Source of the DNA: Fibrobacterota bacterium
GTDB taxonomy: Bacteria > Fibrobacterota > Chitinivibrionia > Chitinivibrionales > Chitinispirillaceae
Assembly: GCA_023436205.1 (NCBI GenBank)
Contig: JAEZKC010000014.1
Coordinates: 62,001-126,000, forward strand
Reading direction: 5' to 3'
Length of the DNA: 64,000 bases
Under the pieces are notes generated by a model. The model ran no database searches, was not told the origin of the DNA, and worked only from the letters and a program-made list of their open reading frames with translations. A program made the position numbers and the translations under genes. This document shows positions 25,975-34,144 of this stretch, in pieces (position 1 is the stretch's first letter; each line of letters starts with the position of its first letter).

Positions 25975-26964
25975 CTAAATTCCTCGCCCCGGATCCATCT
26001 CGGGAAAGCGTGTCTGGTGAATCTGAGCCCTCTTATAGCCGGCCATGGCGATCATTGCTCCATTATCTGTACATAAAGAGGGCGGCGGGAAAAATACGTG
26101 GTCACGGCCAAATTTGCGCGTCAGCTCCTCCCGAAGAGTCTGATTGCAGGCTACTCCGCCTGCAACAGCCACTGTCTTTATGCCCGTCTTTTCGGAGGCT
26201 GCCTGCAGATTGGACGTTAGAGATTTTATAACCGCCTTCTGAAAGGCGTGACAAATTCTGGAGCGGTTCTCCTGCACAAACTGCTCACCCTGATTTTTCA
26301 AATAATTTTTCACTGCAGTTTTCAGACCGGAAAAACTGAAATCCAAACTGTCCGGGGAGGAGAAACGGGCCACCGGAAAAAGTATTCCCTTGCTTTCCTT
26401 AGCTTTGGACGCTTCCTGTTCAATTGCTCTGCCGGCAGGATAGTTGTATCCCAGAAGCTTGCCTACCTTGTCGAAAGCCTCACCGGCGGCATCATCCACC
26501 GTCTGCCCAAGACAACAGTATTTCCCGAACTCTTCAAAAAGGTAAATAGCTGAATGGCCTCCCGATGCCACAAGGACCAGAAAAGGGGTGGGAATCTCAG
26601 GATATTCAATAAAAAGGGAACTGATATGTCCCTCCAAATGATTCACCCCCGTAATTGGTACCCCGTAGCGGGAATGCATTCCAAGCGCAAAAGATACTCC
26701 CACCAGAAGCGCCCCTGCCAGCCCGGGGCTGTCAGTCACCGCAATCAGGTCGAGCTCAGAAGGCTGTACAGATGCTTTCTCCAGGACTCCGAATGCCATG
26801 GGACCGATTTTCTCCAAATGTGCCCGTGAGGCTACTTCCGGAACCACTCCACCAAATTTTGAGTGTTCTGTCTGACTGTAAATATCATTGCAGATCACTC
26901 TTCCATCCCGAATGAGAGCAACAGATGTCTCATCACACGAGGATTCTATCCCTAATACATTCAT
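25975..26964 (-). CDS. tsaD: tRNA N6-adenosine threonylcarbamoyltransferase
   Basis: 329 residues, the normal TsaD size. The metal-binding HLEGH motif (near 109) and the ASKH-type phosphate loops (GIESSCDETS, ASGGHSAIYL, VAGGVACN) are present. TsaD with TsaB and TsaE transfers threonylcarbamoyl to A37 of tRNAs reading ANN codons. The gene shares one base with the upstream membrane STAS-like gene (TAATG). Confidence 0.95.
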   Translation of the reverse strand: MNVLGIESSCDETSVALIRDGRVICNDIYSQTEHSKFGGVVPEVASRAHLEKIGPMAFGVLEKASVQPSELDLIAVTDSPGLAGALLVGVSFALGMHSRYGVPITGVNHLEGHISSLFIEYPEIPTPFLVLVASGGHSAIYLFEEFGKYCCLGQTVDDAAGEAFDKVGKLLGYNYPAGRAIEQEASKAKESKGILFPVARFSSPDSLDFSFSGLKTAVKNYLKNQGEQFVQENRSRICHAFQKAVIKSLTSNLQAASEKTGIKTVAVAGGVACNQTLREELTRKFGRDHVFFPPPSLCTDNGAMIAMAGYKRAQIHQTRFPEMDPGRGI

Positions 26965-27554
26965 TACTGGATACCTTTAAAGAAAGGGCGCATCGCGGGA
27001 ATCGCAAAAAGCATCGAACCCAGCGGCTGACTGCAACCGCTGAAATTCACCGAGCATCCACTCTTAGCGGCGAAACTGCATATTTTATAGAGATACTCAA
27101 TTTCCTGTTTCTGCAATGATTCAATGCCGGCGAATTCCACATCGACTAATTTTGAACCGCTCTGGACCGCATTTTTCAAATTGCGCCAAAGATTGTTGAA
27201 GTCAGCCATCATGCTGGTTTCATTTAAAAGCTGAACCCGCACAGTTTCAGGGTAAATCTGCAGTTGTTCCTTTTTAAACTGCCCGAGCCCTTCCGAATCA
27301 TTTCCAAATTGATCTCTTGTACTCCTGACGATCTCTATGCCGCCTGATGGTGTCTCCTCGGAAATGTTCCTAACTCCCTGTGAGCTCTCTTTTTTAAGCT
27401 GATCCATCTGTTTTGCGCGTTTTTCGACCTCGGTTTCGAGGCTGTTTATCCTCTGTGAAATCTTTTTAAGATGTGCAAGATTAAACATTGCCAGAAACGC
27501 GGCAGCAGTAAACACAATCACTACCGCTATGAAAATGACATGTATACTGATCAT
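26964..27554 (-). CDS. Membrane-anchored coiled-coil protein with STAS-like domain
   Basis: 196 residues. One N-terminal membrane helix (about 4-26), a coiled coil (about 28-60), a linker and a C-terminal domain (about 95-196) with the alternating pattern of a STAS domain: VDVEFAGIESLQKQEIEYL then a helix and VNFSGCSQPLGSML. The phospho-acceptor Ser typical of anti-anti-sigma factors is not at the usual place, so the fold call is tentative. The RBS GAGGGA precedes the ATG. It is cotranscribed with tsaD but its nearest functional neighbour may be the receiver-HATPase gene on the other strand. Confidence 0.55.
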   Translation of the reverse strand: MISIHVIFIAVVIVFTAAAFLAMFNLAHLKKISQRINSLETEVEKRAKQMDQLKKESSQGVRNISEETPSGGIEIVRSTRDQFGNDSEGLGQFKKEQLQIYPETVRVQLLNETSMMADFNNLWRNLKNAVQSGSKLVDVEFAGIESLQKQEIEYLYKICSFAAKSGCSVNFSGCSQPLGSMLFAIPAMRPFFKGIQ

Positions 27555-27674
27555 GAAATCCCTCTCTTTGAAGGAAAAATAACACCTGCGCTTTTCAATA
27601 CGCTCAGAATAGGCAAATTGGGGCGCTTTTTTGAATCATTCCAAGTAAGTTCAGATTTATATTAAGTTGGAATT

Positions 27675-28616
27675 GTGCCAAACCGGGTTAAAAAACGAAT
27701 GAATGAAACAGAATATAAAGACTTTTGTATTCTGGTAGCCGATAGCGAAGAGAGAGTCTTTTCTCTTTTAACTGAACTGTTCTGCTGCCGGGGGATACAC
27801 GTAATCAGAGCAATTAGCGGCCCCCAGGCTCTTACTATGATCGAACAGAACAACCCCGCACTGGTGGTTGCAGATATTCATCTTCCGGGAATCAACGGCT
27901 TTGAACTGCTGGGGACAGTGAGGCAGCGCTTCCCGAAAATCCGCTGCATGCTGATGACCAATTATGAGGTGGACCAATACATCTCACTTGTCATCGAACA
28001 CAATATCGGGAACATTCTTATCAAGGATGAAGATTTCTGCCTTAATGAAATTAGCACCTATATCATGTCTTTGATAAAAGGCGATATTTTCGGTCTTCAA
28101 AGGTATTTTCCACATACGGACATCCATAAAGCGCTGGTTACCAGTTATGGCGGTTGTAAGAACCTTTACTCTCAAATCATTCAAAGTGCCTCGGTTGCAA
28201 ATCCACTCTATCTGGAGATTGCCATCGATGAATTAGTTTCAAATGCCGTCTTCCATGGAGTCTTGCAGTTTACGGGCGTTCCGCGTGAGCTATGGGCTGA
28301 AGACTTTTGCTTTACCACCGGTGAGGCCATCTCCTTAAGCTGGGCCAGTGATGATGAAAAGGTGGGCATTTCAGTGGAGGATCCCCGAGGAAACCTCAAA
28401 AAAACAGATGTTCTCTACTGGTTGAACCAGCACAGGGTATCTAAGGATATATCCAGTCAGGAGCACGGAAGAGGGTTTTTGCTGATCCGCAAGGTAATAG
28501 ACCGGCTAATCATTAATATTGATCCAGGTAAAAGGACCGAGTGCATCGTTTTCCAGTATCTGGATAAGCGCACTATAGGTCACAAGAAGCCTTTGCTGGT
28601 ACACGAACTTGCGTAA
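27675..28616 (+). CDS. Receiver domain fused to anti-sigma-type HATPase
   Basis: 313 residues from a GTG at 27675, or 305 from the ATG at 27699; neither has a clear ribosome site. The N-terminal receiver domain has the phospho-acceptor at D67 (VVADIHLPG) and the usual acidic region earlier. The C-terminal half carries a GHKL ATPase like RsbW/SpoIIAB: ELVSNAVFHG near 186-195 and a HGRGFLLIRK G-box near 280. So phosphorylation of a receiver probably controls a kinase or anti-sigma activity. No sigma factor or RsbV gene is adjacent, apart from the STAS-like protein encoded divergently. Confidence 0.85.
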   Translation: MPNRVKKRMNETEYKDFCILVADSEERVFSLLTELFCCRGIHVIRAISGPQALTMIEQNNPALVVADIHLPGINGFELLGTVRQRFPKIRCMLMTNYEVDQYISLVIEHNIGNILIKDEDFCLNEISTYIMSLIKGDIFGLQRYFPHTDIHKALVTSYGGCKNLYSQIIQSASVANPLYLEIAIDELVSNAVFHGVLQFTGVPRELWAEDFCFTTGEAISLSWASDDEKVGISVEDPRGNLKKTDVLYWLNQHRVSKDISSQEHGRGFLLIRKVIDRLIINIDPGKRTECIVFQYLDKRTIGHKKPLLVHELA

Positions 28617-28630
28617 AAATTACTTTTGCA

Positions 28631-28662
28631 GGTAATTATTACCGCATTGTGTTGTTATTACC
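28631..28662. repeat. Palindrome and repeat upstream of the pseudo-receiver gene
   Basis: GGTAATTATTACC (28631-28643) is a palindrome with a central T, and TTATTACC recurs at 28655-28662 (19 bases after its first occurrence). It lies between two receiver genes and could be a regulator site. No factor can be named. Confidence 0.3.
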
Positions 28663-28762
28663 TTCGAGAAGCGCTGATGTTGAACTAAACAAATCTTCTC
28701 TATATCAAAGTTTTAGCTATTAATTGAAATGGCACACTTTTCGCTTTCGGAGATAAGCCATT

Positions 28763-29128
28763 ATGACATCAATGTTTCACGTTCTTATAGTTGATGATGA
28801 AGATGACATAAGGGATGCCCTGTGTCGTTCTTTGATAAAGCTTGGATGCGTGGTAGCAGTGGCCTTAACTGCCGAACAAGGCCTCAATCATCTGGAAAGT
28901 GATCGTTTCGATGCTGTGTTTGCGGCTCTGTGTGTAAGGGAATCAGGGGGCAGGGGTATTGCCCGCTATGTGAAACAGCACTGCCCCGAAACCAAAGTAT
29001 TTCTGGTCACCGGTTGGAAAGGGGAGCTTGAACCCAGTCTTTTACGCCACGACGGAATACATGATGTCATACATAAGCCTTTGAATTTTAGTGAAATACG
29101 GGATAAACTCCTTGAACATCTAGGATAA
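28763..29128 (+). CDS. Stand-alone receiver domain lacking the phospho-acceptor Asp
   Basis: 121 residues, one receiver domain with no output domain. The acidic pair DDEDD (11-15), the Thr (T83, LVTGW) and the Lys (K105, HKP) are conserved, but the position of the phospho-acceptor Asp holds Ala55 (FDAVFAALCVRESGG). It therefore cannot be phosphorylated in the normal way and is a pseudo-receiver. It follows the receiver-HATPase gene by 146 bases in the same direction, which suggests a shared pathway. Confidence 0.85.
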   Translation: MTSMFHVLIVDDEDDIRDALCRSLIKLGCVVAVALTAEQGLNHLESDRFDAVFAALCVRESGGRGIARYVKQHCPETKVFLVTGWKGELEPSLLRHDGIHDVIHKPLNFSEIRDKLLEHLG

Positions 29129-29138
29129 ATTCTCATAC

Positions 29139-29199
29139 GGGGTCCGGGGCCTGCTTTCTTTGTGTTGACTAACTTGGAGTGCCCCGGTCCCTTTTTTTT
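29139..29199 (+). terminator. Rho-independent terminator
   Basis: GGGGTCCGGGGC (29139-29150) pairs with GCCCCGGTCCC (29181-29191), with one mismatch, and is followed by an unbroken T run (29192-29199). The 30-base loop is long, but the strong GC stem and T tract mark the end of the pseudo-receiver gene. Confidence 0.7.
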
Positions 29200-29216
29200 G
29201 AAAAAAGAGGTGCAAT

Positions 29217-29372
29217 GTGTCTGGTGTCTGTCTCGAATGCGGAAAAAAACTCACTCTGAACGAAGAACTGTTTTGTGAAGGTTGTGTGGCAAAAATGGAA
29301 AATGATTTCAGAATTCAAAATGAAGATGATTTTGAACTGGAAGACAACATTTTTTACTCGCTATTTAAATAA
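29217..29372 (+). CDS. 51-residue zinc-ribbon-like protein
   Basis: A 51-residue frame from the GTG at 29217, with AGAGG 6 bases upstream. It carries CLECGKK (Cys-x2-Cys) and CEGC, a typical zinc ribbon, followed by a very acidic tail (NEDDFELEDN). It is a real-looking small protein lying between a terminator and the next gene. Function unknown. The first ATG (29214, other frame) stops after 14 codons and is not used. Confidence 0.6.
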   Translation: MSGVCLECGKKLTLNEELFCEGCVAKMENDFRIQNEDDFELEDNIFYSLFK

Positions 29373-29377
29373 AAAAC

Positions 29378-29406
29378 TTGCTTCGCGTTCTTTTTTCCTA
29401 TATATT
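29378..29406 (+). promoter_or_regulatory. Candidate sigma70-type promoter
   Basis: TTGCTT (29378-29383) and TATATT (29401-29406) have a 17-base spacer and lie 38 bases upstream of the ATG of the small secreted protein at 29445. Sequence match only. Confidence 0.5.
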
Positions 29407-29444
29407 ACTATAAACTATACTTAAAACCAGCTTCAGGGTTAAAA

Positions 29445-29657
29445 ATGAATAAAAGAATTTCAGGGTTAATCTTCATTGTGGTGTTAAGTATGTCTGCCTT
29501 TTCACAGCAGAAATCACCCGATTCCAGTAGCGTCGTTTCAACCGATTCAATTCAAGTTTCCTCCTCAACAGACCAGAAGAATCTTTCAAAACAGGTGGCC
29601 ATCTATCGGCCGAAAACTGTAACCAACTGGTCAAAAATCAAAGATCTCTTCAGATAA
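29445..29657 (+). CDS. Small secreted Ser/Thr-rich protein
   Basis: 70 residues. A signal peptide (MNKRISGLIFIVVLSMSAFS) is followed by a Ser/Thr/Asp-rich stretch (SPDSSSVVSTDSIQVSSS) and a basic C-terminus. A promoter-like sequence lies upstream. No family is recognised. Confidence 0.6.
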   Translation: MNKRISGLIFIVVLSMSAFSQQKSPDSSSVVSTDSIQVSSSTDQKNLSKQVAIYRPKTVTNWSKIKDLFR

Positions 29658-29771
29658 GACAAAATCTGCAGCGCAGTAATTAGTTTTCACCTCCTTTGGT
29701 ATTTTTCCCATTCCTCAGGTTTCTTAATCAACCTCCTTTAGCTTTTCTGAACTGTACGCATGCTTAAATAC

Positions 29772-29801
29772 AAAAAAAGCCCCGCAGCATAACTACGGAG
29801 C
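29772..29801 (-). terminator. Rho-independent terminator for the beta-barrel gene
   Basis: On the minus strand a 9-bp stem (29793-29801 with 29779-29787, with G-U pairs) and a 5-base loop is followed by seven T residues (29778-29772). It lies 28 bases downstream of the stop at 29829. Confidence 0.7.
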
Positions 29802-29828
29802 ACAAAACATAATGTCGTTTATAGATTA

Positions 29829-30605
29829 TCAGTATTCCTCGGCTTCAGTCTCTATTCCGTAAAGTCTTGGAGTGACCGCGCCGATACTGAAAGAGATGCT
29901 GAATTCCTGTACCGGTACTCTTGAGGATGAGTTAATTTTGGGAGAGGCCGTGAATTCAAGTGAACAGTAAGGCTTGTTGTTGGTAATCGGGTCGACTTTG
30001 GGGAAAAAGTCCACTGCAAGCCACCCGCGAATATTGTTCAAGTTTGAGTAGGTGCCTTCCGCACCGGTGTAACTTCTGTTTTCGCCATTAATCATGTAGA
30101 GTTGAGGACCAAATGATACGAATCCGAAATTGGGAACTTTGAACTGCATCCCAAGTACCGCCGCACCATCCTTACCTCCGTACATAGCATTTGTTTTATT
30201 CTCTGAGTAGAACAGTGCACCTTGGGCAAGAGCAATAAAACTGAATGAATTAAGAAGCATCGGGGAGGTTAACTTCAGGTGCGCACCGCCAGAAAAACCA
30301 TACTCACCCTCGAAAACCGGAACCGTATCACCTCCAACGGTGTACCTCTCCACATTCACCTGTGCGGCGCCCAGATCCAATCCGAGATTCACGTATTTCA
30401 GAGGGGAATAACTGATTCGGCCATGGATTCGGTTCACCATCATGGGAATTTGACGATTTGTAATGGTGTATCCGCCCAAGTCATATGATACCCCCAGTGA
30501 AACCCTGGCTTCTGGCAGGGGGGCTGCCGGATTGGCCAGGTTGGCTCCCGCAGAAGTGAGAGCCAAACTGGAAATAAGCAATGTTGTTACTATAATTTTA
30601 TTCAC
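29829..30605 (-). CDS. Predicted outer-membrane beta-barrel or exported protein
   Basis: 258 residues with a signal peptide (MNKIIVTTLLISSLALTSAGA). The mature part alternates polar and hydrophobic residues with many Gly and aromatic residues (GRISYSPLKYVNLGLDLGAA, FSISFSIGAVTPRLYG), typical for an outer-membrane barrel. It starts 27 bases after the stop of the Ig-repeat lipoprotein and ends at a terminator, so the two share a transcript. I cannot assign a function. Confidence 0.65.
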   Translation of the reverse strand: MNKIIVTTLLISSLALTSAGANLANPAAPLPEARVSLGVSYDLGGYTITNRQIPMMVNRIHGRISYSPLKYVNLGLDLGAAQVNVERYTVGGDTVPVFEGEYGFSGGAHLKLTSPMLLNSFSFIALAQGALFYSENKTNAMYGGKDGAAVLGMQFKVPNFGFVSFGPQLYMINGENRSYTGAEGTYSNLNNIRGWLAVDFFPKVDPITNNKPYCSLEFTASPKINSSSRVPVQEFSISFSIGAVTPRLYGIETEAEEY

Positions 30606-30631
30606 GATAACCTCTTCATGCGGTTTTCAAG

Positions 30632-33600
30632 TTAATCTCTGTATCTCCAGTACTGGGCATCGCTTTTCTCGATGGGCAGTATGAACTGTTCAGGACTGGA
30701 GGTGACAAGTCCTCGACACTCTGCCCATATCTTCACCTGTATTCTCCAGGCATCCGACTGCCCGTAGATCATTTCGTTGTCTGCCACTCCGTTCTTGGTC
30801 AGAACAGTTCGGGAAATTGTCACGGCAGTGCTGGGATCTGCGACACCGTTATGGTTCCAGTCGATATCAAAGCGGCCGGTACCGGGAACTGCTGCAGCCA
30901 TGGCCTGATAAACACTCCAGGGAATTTCCTGTCCATTTTCCCCGTACGCCCTTTCGATTGTGTCTCTTTTTCCGTTACCGTTGTAGTCGGCAAATACCGA
31001 ATCCAGCGAGCCATCAGATCTGGTATAGGTATGAATGGGTTCTGGGAAAGTGTCTCTAACGCCGTTCCAGTTTATATCATCGAAACCGGGGCCGAACTGG
31101 TAAATTCCATCACCATTGAGATCTTCGCCTCGATTCACGATACCATCCCCGTTCATATCCTCACCGGGATCCAGGCGGAAATTGTTATTCAAATCTTCAA
31201 ATGGTAGCAGTACCCCCACCGTATCCACTGCATACTCCATTCTATCTACAAGAGAGTTCCAGTAGAAGTTAGGGAAGAGCTTGTAGATCATGTAGCCGGT
31301 AACCTGAAGACTGAAAGTCACTTCAGTTCCGTCCGCTACAGGGTTACCGTTAACGTCTGAAACGATGGCGGAAACTTTCTTTCCGTAGGTGGCGGGGTAT
31401 TTGATGAGTTCACCCATATTTCTTCTTACCGTAATGTACTTTGGTGGTCCGGCAATAGTGAATTTGGCGGTATCCGAGCGGGTACCTGCGAAATCACTGG
31501 CGGTGATCCATACTTGTTTATACATGCTGGGGATTGTGCCAGAGATCAAGTAGGTGGAAGCTGAACCATCAATGCCGGTAGTGGCTGTTGCAGGATCAAG
31601 GTATTCACCACCGCCGGGGCCGTTCAGCATGTTGAAGGAGATGACCGCGTCTTTAACTCGGTTGTTCATGGCATCATAGGCAACCGCGGTTAATTTTGTA
31701 CGATCGCCGTTGGTGCTGATCACTTCGGGGGTACCTGTGAGCTCGATTCTGTAGACTCCGCTTGCACGGAAGTACAGGGTAAAGCTTGCAGTAGTGACTT
31801 CCTGATTAGTTCTGGCTGTCACGAAAATGGTTGCCGTATTGGAGAAATTAGGATTCTTCAGGTAGAATATCTTGATTCCATCGTCTGCCGAAACGAGAGA
31901 TAGCGTTTTGGCGAAAACGGTATCATGAATTGATCCCATAGTCACACTGACATTCAGTGATGCGCTGGAAATAGGTGTGTGTTGATCACCCTGCATGTAT
32001 CTGATGCGAATCTGAGTTGAATCGGTACCGTTGGCAATTGCCGGCTGGAAAGAGGCTGTGTCCACTCTCAGGTAGTTATTGGAATAATTGAGTACGGTTC
32101 GTGTGAACGCGCCGGCAGCCTGAATCGTAATAGTATCCTGTCCGGTTCCGGTACCCACAATTTTACACCGGGCTTCACCGCGATTATTTGTGACAGAATC
32201 GCGCGAGACGATAGTTGTGGCAGCCTTTTGCTTGGAGAAGTTAACCCGTTCACCCACTATGGGGTTCTTTGCCGCATCAATAAGAGTGATCAGCACGGTG
32301 CTGGTGTCTGAACCGCTGGAATTGATACTGGGCGGGTTGGCGGCCGCAGAGATGGTTACTCCTGAAAACTCCACGTTGACTTTGGCTGTGCGGGATGGAT
32401 CTTTTTCCAGAGTGGCGGTCACAGTGGCCACTGTGTTTCGTCTGTCGCTTGTGAGCTGTGCGACAGCTTTTCCTTCAGCATTGGTTACTGCCGAGGCGGT
32501 CACCATACCTGCATCACTGGCAAAAGTAATCACATCGCCCACGATAGGATTGTTGGTTTCGTTTTTAATTTGTACTGTGATGGTTGATTTGCTGGTTCCG
32601 TCCGCCTGAATCACTGATGGTAATGCGGCAATGGTCATTGTTCTGGTAGTGATAAACTCCAGGTGAGCCTCAGCGCTGGCCACATCGCTTGCGGAATTAT
32701 AGCCGGTGACCACGAGGCGCATGGTTCCCTCATAGGGAAGAGCGCTTATGGACATAGAAGCTTGCCCCTGAGCGTTGGTGACCATGCTCATGGTGTCAGT
32801 GGAATCAATTCCACTTTGTTTTTTGAAAAAACGGGCTACCAGGATCTGTTTGCCGGAGAGTGCTGTTCCGCTTCCCTGAGTGAAAGTGGCATGTAACGTG
32901 GTAGATAGACCCTGACGTGCCTGCAGAACGTTCTCTTCCAGTTCAACATTAAGGTTTAGGTTTGTCACATTCAGTTTTACGATTGCAGAAGCTCCGCTGG
33001 AGGTGACTTTAAGTGAGTCTGAACCGCTGGGTGCTATGCCTTTCACCACGATGCGGGCAACTCCGTCAAGGCCCGCTGAAGTATCTGTGGAAATTATCCG
33101 CAGAGGTGAGGCCAGGCCTTTGCCCAAGTCAAAGTAGGTGCGGGCAAACGGAATCGGCTCCCCTGATGCATTCAGAATCTTTGCCGAAATCAGCACTTCT
33201 TCATTGTTTTTGATATTTGAACTGCTGAGGTTTATCTGAATGTTCACTCCCTGAAAACCGACCGCCACTTCATCGCTCAATGACTTGTTGGATGCCAAAT
33301 ATGCTGTTACAAAAGCTGTATCGTTGATATTGGTGCTGGTCAATTTGGCTCTGGCGATACCATTTTCATCGGTTAGGCTCTGTCCGGAATTGGAGGCAAG
33401 AGGAGGTTCACCTGCAATCACTCCTGCGGTGCTGATGAACTGGACCGCTTCGCCAACAATGGGGTTATTGTTGTCGTTAAGAACTCTTACTGAAATGATG
33501 GTGAAATCTTTGCCGTCTGCTTTAATGATGGACTGCTGCGGTACAGCCTGCAGTCGCTTGGTAATCTGGCTGGGAGTGTTGGTGATATCCACCCTCAGGG

Positions 33601-33997
33601 TCTGTTGGGCTGAATGGGAGGTGAAGGTGATCTCAGCTTTTCCCTCGGTGGTATCAGAAAAGTTGACTATGGCTCTACCGTTTGCATCCGTAATGGCAGT
33701 ATCTTTGGAAACCCATCCTCTGGTGTGCCTAACTATCACTCTTGCTCCCGCAAGAGGGTTTGCGTCTGCTGTGCTGTCGGCCAGCACACGAATTCGCAAC
33801 GCGATGGTGTCACCTGTTCTCACATAAGCACTATCGGCGCTGGCAAAGAGGACCGGGGTGGCGTTCTGAGGAATTTCGGTAGTGGGGATTCCGGGGTCAA
33901 CTGGACTTCCGTTATCCTCTCTTATGGTGCAGAAAGAAAAAAGAAAAACGCTTAAACTTAACAGCCACAAATGGCGTGCATTGTGTTTCACAGCCAT
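30632..33997 (-). CDS. Large lipoprotein with tandem Ig-like (Big_1-type) repeats and Ca-binding tail
   Basis: 1121 residues. The lipobox LFSFC (near 20-25) predicts a lipoprotein. From about 50 to 860 there are repeated 95-100-residue Ig-like modules of the Big_1/invasin kind, with recurring NNPIVGE/DVITF-type strands and the SxAxVTxTxL pattern. A last region (about 915-1070) contains EF-hand or dockerin-like loops: DLNNNFRLDPGED, DMNGDGIVNRGED and DLNGDGIYQF. The ATG at 33997 lies 1 base from AAGGAGG; the in-frame GTG at 33991 has the better 7-base distance. A large adhesin or surface scaffold fits. It is followed by a barrel gene. Confidence 0.85.
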   Translation of the reverse strand: MAVKHNARHLWLLSLSVFLFSFCTIREDNGSPVDPGIPTTEIPQNATPVLFASADSAYVRTGDTIALRIRVLADSTADANPLAGARVIVRHTRGWVSKDTAITDANGRAIVNFSDTTEGKAEITFTSHSAQQTLRVDITNTPSQITKRLQAVPQQSIIKADGKDFTIISVRVLNDNNNPIVGEAVQFISTAGVIAGEPPLASNSGQSLTDENGIARAKLTSTNINDTAFVTAYLASNKSLSDEVAVGFQGVNIQINLSSSNIKNNEEVLISAKILNASGEPIPFARTYFDLGKGLASPLRIISTDTSAGLDGVARIVVKGIAPSGSDSLKVTSSGASAIVKLNVTNLNLNVELEENVLQARQGLSTTLHATFTQGSGTALSGKQILVARFFKKQSGIDSTDTMSMVTNAQGQASMSISALPYEGTMRLVVTGYNSASDVASAEAHLEFITTRTMTIAALPSVIQADGTSKSTITVQIKNETNNPIVGDVITFASDAGMVTASAVTNAEGKAVAQLTSDRRNTVATVTATLEKDPSRTAKVNVEFSGVTISAAANPPSINSSGSDTSTVLITLIDAAKNPIVGERVNFSKQKAATTIVSRDSVTNNRGEARCKIVGTGTGQDTITIQAAGAFTRTVLNYSNNYLRVDTASFQPAIANGTDSTQIRIRYMQGDQHTPISSASLNVSVTMGSIHDTVFAKTLSLVSADDGIKIFYLKNPNFSNTATIFVTARTNQEVTTASFTLYFRASGVYRIELTGTPEVISTNGDRTKLTAVAYDAMNNRVKDAVISFNMLNGPGGGEYLDPATATTGIDGSASTYLISGTIPSMYKQVWITASDFAGTRSDTAKFTIAGPPKYITVRRNMGELIKYPATYGKKVSAIVSDVNGNPVADGTEVTFSLQVTGYMIYKLFPNFYWNSLVDRMEYAVDTVGVLLPFEDLNNNFRLDPGEDMNGDGIVNRGEDLNGDGIYQFGPGFDDINWNGVRDTFPEPIHTYTRSDGSLDSVFADYNGNGKRDTIERAYGENGQEIPWSVYQAMAAAVPGTGRFDIDWNHNGVADPSTAVTISRTVLTKNGVADNEMIYGQSDAWRIQVKIWAECRGLVTSSPEQFILPIEKSDAQYWRYRD

Positions 33998-34144
33998 TCC
34001 TCCTTATTTGTAGAGCTTAAAAAAAGCCAATTGTTGCCAATTTGTTGAAAATCATTTTTAATTATAGATATTATAATTTGGAAAAATCAATGACTAAAAC
34101 GTATACTATCTGCTCAATTTACATGAATTTAGCCAACCTGAACT

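Noticed and set aside
33285..33827. Plus-strand frame of 180 codons opposite the Ig-repeat gene
   Set aside because: Repetitive Ig modules create long open frames on the other strand; no ribosome site is visible.
32190..33955. Tandem DNA repeats that could be a CRISPR or satellite
   Set aside because: The similarity is at protein level between Ig modules; there are no short identical direct repeats with spacers.
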